The translations under genes and the position numbers were made by a program. Shown here piece after piece: positions 15,810 to 22,789 of a DNA stretch of 64,000 nt. The DNA is from Bog-159 sp049511415 (lineage in GTDB: Bacteria; Acidobacteriota; Terriglobia; Bryobacterales; Bryobacteraceae): NCBI GenBank assembly GCA_049511415.1, contig JBEKYC010000017.1, positions 37,950 through 101,949 of the forward strand, written 5' to 3'. Every line of letters begins with the position of its first letter. Within the stretch, counting starts at the first letter, position 1. The notes beneath the pieces are model-generated. The model worked only from the letters and a program-made list of their open reading frames with translations. It ran no database searches and was not told where the DNA came from.

Positions 15810-17929
15810 CAGCTTTGGCACAAGCACTGAGCGCGGCGCTAATCGATTTTGTGTGGCAGGGCCTATGGATGGCGTTGGCCCTTTGGGTCCTTCTTTTCAT
15901 GCTGAGGAACCGCTCGCCGCGCGTACGCTATGCAGTGAGCTCGACGATGCTGGCGGCCATGGCGTGCTTGCCCGCGATCACAACCTGTCTCAACTACACC
16001 AGACCGCCCGCCGAGCGGATCACACCCATGTGGGTAATCGCCGGGCTGCAAACGGCAGCGGCCGCGACCGTGCCGGGACATGCGCCATTCGGCTGGGCCG
16101 GGTGGCTGCAGCGCTGGGCGTTGACGATATGGGCTTTGGGGGTATTGCTGTTTTCGCTGCGCGTGGTGTGGGCCGCGTTGCGCCTGGCGACGCTACGAAG
16201 GCGCTCGACGGCGCCCGAGGCGGCCGTGCTTGGCATGACCGCGCGCCTGATGGAACGGATGCATCTGAGGCGGCCGGTGCGCGTGCTGATGAACGCGGCT
16301 ACGGATTCGCCCAGCGTGGTGGGTTGGATCCGGCCGGTGGTGTTGTTGCCCGCGGCCGCGATCCTGGGCTTGACGCCGCCACAATTGGAGGCCGTGCTGG
16401 CGCACGAATTCGCGCACATTTTGCGCTACGACTATTTAGTCAATATGCTGCAAACGGTAGCGGAGACGCTGCTCTTTTATCATCCCGCGGTGTGGTGGGC
16501 TTCGGCACGCATCCGGCGGGAGCGCGAATTGTGCTGCGACGATCTGGCGGTGGCGGCCTGCGGGGATGCGCTGTGCTACGCACGGGCGCTTACACGCCTG
16601 GAGCGAATGCGATTGACAGCGCCGGCGATGGCGCTGGGCAGCACGGGCGGACCACTGTTGTATCGCATCCGGCGAATCGTGGGTGAAGCGGACCAAGGGC
16701 ATACGCCTTCTAAGTTGCCTGGGGTTCTGGCGCTCTGCTTGGGCCTACTGGCCCTGGCGGTGCATGTACCGTGGGCACGAGGCCAGCAACCGGACGCGCC
16801 GGCCGCGGCGACGGCGGAGACGGACGCCGTGACAGACGACCTTGGCGTGACGGTGAATCTGGGAGGCGCAACCGTCAGCGATCGCGAGCCGGTGGCGTAT
16901 CCGGATGCGGCCTTTGAGAAGGGCATCCAAGGCACGGTCGTGATCGAAGTGACGCTGGACGCAACGGGGGCGGTCAGCGACGCGCGGGTGCTGAGCGGTC
17001 CGGCGGAGTTGCGCAAGACGACGCTCGAATCGGTGCTGGAATGGCATTTTGCGGCGGGTGCGGCTGGGAGTGTCCGGCAGGTCAGCGTCGCGTTTCACGC
17101 GGGGAGCGGCGTAGCCGGAGGCATCAGGGGTGGTATTGGCGTGGGCGTTAGTGGCGGTATCGGCGGGGGCGTTGGTGGCGGTATCGGCGGGGGCGTTGGT
17201 GGCGGTATTGGCGGGGGCGTTGGTGGCGGTATTGGCGAGGGCGTTAGTGGGGGAGTTGCCGGCGGGGTGAGCGGCGGCGTACAGCAGCGGCGTTTAGACG
17301 AAGCCCTGCGTAAGGCCGTGGAGAGCGAGAAGCGGCGACAACTCAAAGCCCAGATCCTGGAATCCGAGGCACAGCTTATGGCTCTGCGCCAGACGTATAC
17401 GCAGACCCATCCGGACGTCCTGGCTCTGGAGGCCCAGTTGGAGGCGCTGCGAAACCAACATGGCGAGAGCGTTGCGCAAGGGCTGGAGCAGCATCAGGCT
17501 CTGGAGGCCCAGTTGGAAGCGTTCCGAAACCAACATGGCGAGAACTTCGCCCAAGAACTGGAGCACCAACTGCAAGGATTGCAGGAGCATGGCGCCCAGA
17601 CAGCAGCCGCCACGGCATTGCTGGAGGCTCAGAGATTCCAGATGGGTACATTAGAGAGCCGCCTGGCGGAGATGCGCGATCCGGCTTTTGGCGGACGGCG
17701 GGTCAAATCCATCGAAATCATCGGTCTTTCTCAACCGGAGTCGGACGCGCTGCTATCGCGGTTGCCGGTGCAAGTGGGCGGCGCATTGGGCGCGGACTCG
17801 ATCGAGAAGATGGAATCGGCCATGAAGGAGTCCGGCGACCATTTCGGTTTGTCGATTTCGATTGCGCGCGACGGTGAAGCGGAGATCCGCATCACGGCAA
17901 ATGGCTCCGGGGACAGCACGCAGCATTAA
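15806..17929 (+). CDS. Chimeric M56 (BlaR1-like) metallopeptidase sensor with TonB-C-like, glycine-repeat and coiled-coil extension
   Basis: 707 residues; ATG overlaps the repressor stop. Residues about 1-320 are the M56 membrane peptidase: several membrane spans, zinc site VLAHEFAHILRYD (HExxH near residue 200) and RRERELCCDDLAV with the third ligand. After a further span (LPGVLALCLGLLALAVHVPWA) comes a TonB-C-like domain (AYPDAAFEKGIQGTVVIEVTLDATGAVSDARVLSGP, about 370-430), a Gly-rich repeat (about 435-492), and a coiled coil containing LRQTYTQTHPDVLALEAQLEALRNQHGE and a second copy of ALEAQLEAFRNQHGEN. The HPDV...L segment resembles the GNVR/Wzz coiled coil. BlaR1 proper carries a penicillin-binding sensor; here that is replaced, so the signal is probably different, perhaps mechanical or peptidoglycan-related. 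Confidence 0.88.
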   Translation: MTALAQALSAALIDFVWQGLWMALALWVLLFMLRNRSPRVRYAVSSTMLAAMACLPAITTCLNYTRPPAERITPMWVIAGLQTAAAATVPGHAPFGWAGWLQRWALTIWALGVLLFSLRVVWAALRLATLRRRSTAPEAAVLGMTARLMERMHLRRPVRVLMNAATDSPSVVGWIRPVVLLPAAAILGLTPPQLEAVLAHEFAHILRYDYLVNMLQTVAETLLFYHPAVWWASARIRRERELCCDDLAVAACGDALCYARALTRLERMRLTAPAMALGSTGGPLLYRIRRIVGEADQGHTPSKLPGVLALCLGLLALAVHVPWARGQQPDAPAAATAETDAVTDDLGVTVNLGGATVSDREPVAYPDAAFEKGIQGTVVIEVTLDATGAVSDARVLSGPAELRKTTLESVLEWHFAAGAAGSVRQVSVAFHAGSGVAGGIRGGIGVGVSGGIGGGVGGGIGGGVGGGIGGGVGGGIGEGVSGGVAGGVSGGVQQRRLDEALRKAVESEKRRQLKAQILESEAQLMALRQTYTQTHPDVLALEAQLEALRNQHGESVAQGLEQHQALEAQLEAFRNQHGENFAQELEHQLQGLQEHGAQTAAATALLEAQRFQMGTLESRLAEMRDPAFGGRRVKSIEIIGLSQPESDALLSRLPVQVGGALGADSIEKMESAMKESGDHFGLSISIARDGEAEIRITANGSGDSTQH
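17129..17272 (+). repeat. 24-bp coding minisatellite, six units
   Basis: Five clear and one degenerate tandem 24-base units starting at 17129 (typical unit GGCGGTATCGGCGGGGGCGT plus TGGT) encode GGIGGGVG octapeptides inside the M56 protein. Units 2 and 3 are identical; others differ mainly by C/T changes in the ATC/ATT codon. Copy-number variation between strains is to be expected. Confidence 0.9.
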
Positions 17930-17981
17930 TGAGGCTAACCGGTCAGCGCGTGGATCGTCCAAGGTGTTGAAAGGATCAGAC

Positions 17982-18617
17982 ATGTTGAGGCGTATCGCAA
18001 TCGTGGTTCTGCTGCTCGGACTCGGCGGGCTGCTTCTGGTGGCCGAGGGCGACAGCCGGTCAACCCGGTACCTGATCGTGTCGGGCGATTCCATGACCGG
18101 CTCCTGGGACAGCCGCGACGATGGGCGTCTGGAGAAATGGCGCGCCCAATACGGTTCGGAATTTGCCTGGTTCCGGCAGGATGGACGCGACTTCATCATC
18201 ACCGACGCGCATGTCCTGGCCGAACTGCAGAGCGCCCTGGCGCCGCAACGCGAGGTCAACCGCCAGCAGGATGAAGTCAACCGCCATCAGGAAGAAGTGA
18301 ACCGGCAACAGGAACACGTCAACGGACACCAGGCGGAGGTAAATACCGCGCAGGAAGAAGTCAATCGGCAGCAGAATCGGGTAAACCGAGGCGGCGCCGA
18401 TCAGGACCGCGTGAACCGGATGCAAGCGGACGTCAACGGTAAGCAGCAGGCGGTGAATGCCGAGCAGGCCAAAGTGAACCAGCAGCAAGGCGTCGTGAAC
18501 CGGGAGCAAGAGGCCGTCAACAGGACGCAGGCGCGCGTCTCGGCGGAGATCGATCGTGCGCTGCGGGCCGTTTTCGATTCCACCCTGCGGCGGGGTGCTA
18601 CAATTCCCCGCAGGTGA
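17982..18617 (+). CDS. Membrane-anchored heptad-repeat (VNRQQ) protein
   Basis: 211 residues from ATG 17982 (AAGGA seven to eight bases upstream; the longer frame overlaps the M56 gene). A membrane span (MLRRIAIVVLLLGLGGLLLV) is followed by a domain with FAWFRQDGRDFIITDAHVLAEL, then, from about residue 90, thirteen heptads of pattern xxVNRxQ (EVNRQQ, EVNRHQ, EVNRQQ, HVNGHQ ...), one broken by a GGADQ insertion. This should be a long, polar-core coiled coil with asparagine at the a/d interface. The FAWFRQDGRDFIITD block recurs, as I recall, in proteins encoded after acidobacterial M56 genes. Its stop overlaps the GTG of the next gene. Role unknown; a periplasmic partner of the M56 sensor is plausible. 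Confidence 0.8.
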   Translation: MLRRIAIVVLLLGLGGLLLVAEGDSRSTRYLIVSGDSMTGSWDSRDDGRLEKWRAQYGSEFAWFRQDGRDFIITDAHVLAELQSALAPQREVNRQQDEVNRHQEEVNRQQEHVNGHQAEVNTAQEEVNRQQNRVNRGGADQDRVNRMQADVNGKQQAVNAEQAKVNQQQGVVNREQEAVNRTQARVSAEIDRALRAVFDSTLRRGATIPRR

Positions 18618-20356
18618 AGCGGCAATCCAGCCACATTCTTATCTTCTGCGCGGCGCTCGCCGCCGGCCGGCTGTTCGCGCAGGCGCCGGACACCGACTCG
18701 CGGAACACCGACATACGGCATACGGATTTTCATTTCAGCATGCCGCAGTATGCGAGTTTGCCCGCGTGGGAGGCTCACAAAGTCCGGCTCAAGCGGCAGA
18801 TTCTGGTGGCGGCGGGGCTGCAGCCGTTTCCCGAGCGGACTCCTCTCAACCCGCGGATCTACGGGCGCATCGAGCGCGGCGATTACACGATCGAGAAAGT
18901 CGCGCTCGAAACCATGCCGGGTTACTACCTGGGCGGAAACCTATACCGCCCGCTGCATGCGCAAGGCAAAGTACCCGCCATACTGACGCCGCACGGCCAT
19001 TGGACCTACGGGCGATTGGAGAATTCCGACAGCTTCTCGGGGCAAGCGCTGGGGATCAATCTCGCCCGGCAAGGATACGTCGCGTTCGCGTATGACATGG
19101 CCGGGTACAACGATACGCTGCAGACCGCGCATCGTTTCACGAGCCCTGCCTATCAACTCTGGAGCTTCACGCCGCTGGGCCTGCAACTATGGAATTCGAT
19201 CCGCGCGCTGGACTTCGTGGAGTCGCTGCCGGAAGTCGACCGGCAACGGCTGGCTGTGACGGGCGCCTCCGGCGGGGCCACGCAGACTCTGTTGCTGGCG
19301 GCGGTGGATGCGCGCGTAAGCACCGCCGCACCGGTCAATATGGTGTCGTTCCTGATGCAGGGTGGGTGCCAGTGCGAGAATGCGCCGGGCCTGCGCATCG
19401 GCACATCGAACGTGGAGATCGCCGCCATGATGGCGCCGCGGCCGATGCTGCTGGTGTCGGCTACCGGGGACTGGACGCACAATGTTCCACAGGAAGAATA
19501 TCCCGCCGTGCGCTCCATTTATGATCTTTACCAGCGCGCGGACCAAGTCAGCGTGGTGCAGTTCCAGGCGGAACACAATTTCAACCGGCAGAGCCGCGAA
19601 GCGGTCTACAGCTTCTTCCGGAAAGAATTTGGCGGTGGTGGGCAGGAGCGCGTCGCCGAGAGGCCTGTGGAAGTGGAACCGCTGGCGGACATGCTGGTGT
19701 GGGAGGGACGAAGCCTGCCGGCGAATGCGCTCACGGAGGCGCAGGTTTTCGAGCTATGGAAGACGTCCGGCCGCAGGCGCGTGGAAGCGCTCGACCGGGC
19801 GGAGCGGCGCGAGTTGATGGTGGATATCTTTCACGCCGAGTGGCCCGGCGAGGTGTGGAGCAAAAGCGAGGGCACGAACATAACGATGGGACGGCCAGGG
19901 CGCGGCGATCGCGTGCCGGGAGTTTGGCTGCAGGGCGCAGGTCCGGCAACGCTGGTGGTGGGTCCGGATGGAGCCGAATCGGCGCGCCGGGACCCACGCG
20001 TCAAAGAGCTGGTCCAGGCGGGAAAACCAGTGTTGCTGATCGACGTGTTTCAGACCGGCCGGGCCGTGGCCGCGCGCGATTTGAGCAAACAATTCTTTCT
20101 GACGTTCAATGCCAGCGACGACGCCAACCGAGTGCAGGATATTTTGACGGCGCTGCGCTTTCTGGAGGCGCAGCATGCGACGATCCTGGCGATCGGAAGA
20201 GCCGGGGCCTGGGCGCGATATGCCAAGGCCATGGCGCCGATCGATGTTCGCCTGGACGCGGATGCCGGCGCCTGCCCATCGAGCGACCAGGATTTCGAAA
20301 AACACCTGTTTGTTCCCGGCCTGCAGTTGGTGGCCGAACCTTGCGAACCGCGCTAG
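18614..20356 (+). CDS. Secreted alpha/beta hydrolase (acetyl-xylan-esterase-like)
   Basis: 580 residues from a GTG that overlaps the previous stop (GTGA). A signal peptide (ILIFCAALAAGRLFAQA) is followed by an alpha/beta-hydrolase: VPAILTPHGHW, YVAFAYDMAGYNDT, nucleophile Ser in VTGASGGATQ (about residue 218), aspartate in LVSATGDWTHNVPQEEYP and histidine in FQAEHNFNRQSREAVYSFF. The remaining 230 residues are a second, degenerate hydrolase-like domain (ATLVVGPDGAESARRDPRVKELVQAGKPVLLIDVFQTG). This two-part architecture is common for acidobacterial esterases acting on plant polysaccharide or peptide esters; substrate not readable. It ends the BlaI/M56 operon and overlaps the convergent GMC gene by four bases. 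Confidence 0.85.
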   Translation: MKRQSSHILIFCAALAAGRLFAQAPDTDSRNTDIRHTDFHFSMPQYASLPAWEAHKVRLKRQILVAAGLQPFPERTPLNPRIYGRIERGDYTIEKVALETMPGYYLGGNLYRPLHAQGKVPAILTPHGHWTYGRLENSDSFSGQALGINLARQGYVAFAYDMAGYNDTLQTAHRFTSPAYQLWSFTPLGLQLWNSIRALDFVESLPEVDRQRLAVTGASGGATQTLLLAAVDARVSTAAPVNMVSFLMQGGCQCENAPGLRIGTSNVEIAAMMAPRPMLLVSATGDWTHNVPQEEYPAVRSIYDLYQRADQVSVVQFQAEHNFNRQSREAVYSFFRKEFGGGGQERVAERPVEVEPLADMLVWEGRSLPANALTEAQVFELWKTSGRRRVEALDRAERRELMVDIFHAEWPGEVWSKSEGTNITMGRPGRGDRVPGVWLQGAGPATLVVGPDGAESARRDPRVKELVQAGKPVLLIDVFQTGRAVAARDLSKQFFLTFNASDDANRVQDILTALRFLEAQHATILAIGRAGAWARYAKAMAPIDVRLDADAGACPSSDQDFEKHLFVPGLQLVAEPCEPR

Positions 20357-22014
20357 CTCTTCTTCAAATTCTCAATGAGGTATTCCGAGGTGCGCAGGGT
20401 GAACGCGAGGATCGAAATGGTGGTGGTTTTGTCGGTGCAATTCGGAAAGACGCCGGCGTCGCAGACGTACAGATTTGGGACATCGTGCGTCTGGCCGAAG
20501 CGATTGGTGACGAATCGTTTGGGATCGTTTCCCATACGCAAGGCGCCCGTTTCGTGGAGGCTGGTTCCGGGCGTGTCGGGCCGCGGCGCGGATCCCAGGT
20601 ATTCGGCTCCGCTGGCGCGCAGCAGTTGCTCACAGGAATACTTGCCATGCTCCCACATGCGCAACGTATTCTGGTCCCACGCGAAATGCAAGCGCGCGGC
20701 GGGAATGCCGTAGGCGTCTTTGACGGACGGGTCGATATCCACGTAGTTCGCATCGCTGCGCTGGGTGGGAGCCTGAATATAGAAACTGACCGGAGTGGGA
20801 TAGCGCCGCTTGATCTGGCGCTTGTACTCGCGGCCGAAGCCTTCGATTTCGTCGAAGTACCAGGGAAACTGGGCGCACCCGCCGTCGGGATAGACGGAAT
20901 AGCCGCGAATGAATTTCTCCTGGCGGGGATTGTCAAGATTCTGCCAGCGCGGCATCCAGGCTACGGTGCTGGAAGAAACGTTATCCGGAAAACTCGGCTG
21001 GCCGAGTAACTGCGGAAAGTAGCCGCGCGCGGTGGTGCCATAGAGATGGTCACAGAGATTGCGTCCGGCCTGTCCGCTGGAATTCGCGATGCCGTCCGGC
21101 CAATGGCGCGACTTGGAATTCAAAACGATACGCGCCGATTCGACGCAGGATGCCGCCAGCACTACGGCTTTGCCGTACACTTCCACTTCTTGCCGGGTGT
21201 TGCGATCGATGTACGCGACGCCGTTGGCGCGACCGTTTTCATCCACCAAAATGTTCTTGCAGAGGGCGTTAGTGCGCAGTTCGAGGTGGCCGCTTTTTTC
21301 CGCGGCGGGAAGCAAGAACCACGGCGTGGAGAAGAACGATCCCACGTCACAGCCTTCCGTGCAATTCGCGCAGTAATGGCAGGCGGGATGTCCGGCATGC
21401 GGCACGGTGAGCTGCGCGATGCGATCGGGCAGATAGGGAATGCCGATTTTGTGAGCGCCGCTTTCCAGGATGCGATCGATACAGCGAAAGTTCATGGGCG
21501 GCAGATATTCGCCATCCGGATTACTGGGGCGGTTCTGGACGGTGCTGGCCACGCCGATCATGCGCTCGACGCGGCTGTAGTAGGGGGCGATCTCCGCATA
21601 GGTGACGGGCCAATCGACGTCGTAGCCGTCGCGGCTGGCGGCGCGAAAGTCGATATCACTGAAACGGGCCGACGAGCGACCCCAGAAGTTGGTCTTGCCG
21701 CCCACCGCAAAACAGCGCCGCCAGGTCCACTCGGTGCCAGGGGCGGTGGTGAAGACGATTTCGTGCTCCCAAATGCCCTCGGTGTACTCGTTATCCATGT
21801 AGCCGATCCATTTGGCGCGCTTGGCGGGGTCGCCGAAGCCGCGGAAGGGCATATCGTAGGGCTGCCGGTGATTGCGGAAGTCCTTGGCCGGATTGAGACG
21901 GCGGCTGGCGTTCAGGGCGCATACCTTGGCGCCGGCCTGGCAGAGCGTGTGAATGGCCATGCCGCCACCCGCGCCGGTCCCGATCACGATCACGTCGAAG
22001 ATTTGCTTTGGCAT
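20353..22014 (-). CDS. GMC-family FAD oxidoreductase
   Basis: 553 residues. FAD fingerprint FDVIVIGTGAGGGMAIHTLCQAGAKV at residues 6-31; RCFAVGGKTNFWGRSSARF; C-terminal SLHETGALRMGNDP and NLYVCDAGVFPNCTDKTTTISILAFTLRTSEYL typical of the membrane-associated GMC subfamily (gluconate/sorbitol dehydrogenase large subunits). An unusual cysteine cluster, CHYCANCTEGC, lies near residue 215. The gene follows the subunit-3-like gene by three bases and is co-translated with it. Together they would oxidise a sugar or sugar acid at the membrane; the usual cytochrome c subunit is not adjacent. No twin-arginine signal on this subunit. Confidence 0.9.
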   Translation of the reverse strand: MPKQIFDVIVIGTGAGGGMAIHTLCQAGAKVCALNASRRLNPAKDFRNHRQPYDMPFRGFGDPAKRAKWIGYMDNEYTEGIWEHEIVFTTAPGTEWTWRRCFAVGGKTNFWGRSSARFSDIDFRAASRDGYDVDWPVTYAEIAPYYSRVERMIGVASTVQNRPSNPDGEYLPPMNFRCIDRILESGAHKIGIPYLPDRIAQLTVPHAGHPACHYCANCTEGCDVGSFFSTPWFLLPAAEKSGHLELRTNALCKNILVDENGRANGVAYIDRNTRQEVEVYGKAVVLAASCVESARIVLNSKSRHWPDGIANSSGQAGRNLCDHLYGTTARGYFPQLLGQPSFPDNVSSSTVAWMPRWQNLDNPRQEKFIRGYSVYPDGGCAQFPWYFDEIEGFGREYKRQIKRRYPTPVSFYIQAPTQRSDANYVDIDPSVKDAYGIPAARLHFAWDQNTLRMWEHGKYSCEQLLRASGAEYLGSAPRPDTPGTSLHETGALRMGNDPKRFVTNRFGQTHDVPNLYVCDAGVFPNCTDKTTTISILAFTLRTSEYLIENLKKS

Positions 22015-22017
22015 CGT

Positions 22018-22623
22018 TTACACCACGGGGGGCGGCAAATGGCGATGTTCCGGATCGCCGGTGTGGGGACAAGCCGGAGACTCGGTATAGAATTGCAACC
22101 CCGGATAAGCCAGTTCCGTCAGCCCGGCGCGGCTGGTGTAATAGCCCATCACCGTGTAGCGGCGAATCAGGCGAAAGAAAGTCTGGCCTTGCCGATCGGC
22201 AGGCGCAGATGTCTTGTGCGCCACCTTTTCCAGAATGGCGTTCTGCTGGGTGGGGGAAAGTGCGGCAAAGTCCGCGCCGTAAGTACTTTTCGCCTTGGTA
22301 TCGAGCCACTTCAGGCCATTGCGCATGGGGAGCCGAATCTCTTCTTCGCCGTGCGCGGCGAGGAAATCGATGAACTCACCGACGCCGGCATCTTGCGCAC
22401 CTGGGCTTTCATCTCGCGGGATGATCAGGCCAGTCAGAACGTCGATGGCGTGGTATTCGGACGGGGAGAAGTAAGAGGGCCGATAGGTCTTCGCGCGTGG
22501 GGGCGCGGCGTGCTCGTGCTGTTGACCAAACGTCCAGCGGACAAAGCCTGGAAACTGGCTGGCAGCCGCGGCCTTCGCCAGCAACTCCAGGATCCTGCGC
22601 CGGTCCGATCCTTGATTTGCCAT
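22018..22623 (-). CDS. Gluconate 2-dehydrogenase subunit 3-like protein
   Basis: 201 residues, AAGGA eight bases upstream of ATG 22623. The N-terminus SDRRRILELLAKAAAASQFPGF resembles a twin-arginine export signal. The core YFSPSEYHAIDVLTGLIIPRDESPGAQDAGVGEFIDFLAAH and later SPTQQNAILEKVA match the gluconate_2-dh3 family, the small chaperone/escort subunit of GMC dehydrogenases. It would carry the GMC subunit, which has no signal of its own, through the Tat system. The C-terminus GLTELAYPGLQFYTESPACPHTGDPEHRHLPP is usual in the family. It is translated just before the GMC gene. Confidence 0.9.
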   Translation of the reverse strand: MANQGSDRRRILELLAKAAAASQFPGFVRWTFGQQHEHAAPPRAKTYRPSYFSPSEYHAIDVLTGLIIPRDESPGAQDAGVGEFIDFLAAHGEEEIRLPMRNGLKWLDTKAKSTYGADFAALSPTQQNAILEKVAHKTSAPADRQGQTFFRLIRRYTVMGYYTSRAGLTELAYPGLQFYTESPACPHTGDPEHRHLPPPVV

Positions 22624-22789
22624 TTTGGATTTCCTTGATTATCTCATCTCGGCGCCGGGGCACAGTTTTAGCGAACACATTTATTGGCCACCGATGAACA
22701 CGGATTGAACGTGAGGGGTTCAGGTTAGGGGTCGGGACCAGGGCTTGATTGGACGACGGTTGTCATCCGCCGTGAGCTAATCTCAGGGA

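Noticed and set aside
17129..17272. Possible CRISPR-like array
   Set aside because: 24-base units are contiguous without unique spacers and are in frame as a glycine repeat.
21046..22638. Plus-strand open frame of 530 codons opposite the GMC pair
   Set aside because: Antisense of clear GMC and subunit-3 coding; composition is Gly/Arg/Val-rich with no recognisable domain.
22681..22705. CACCGATGAACACGGAT string resembling a known dispersed repeat
   Set aside because: Only one short copy, no palindrome; not enough to call a repeat.
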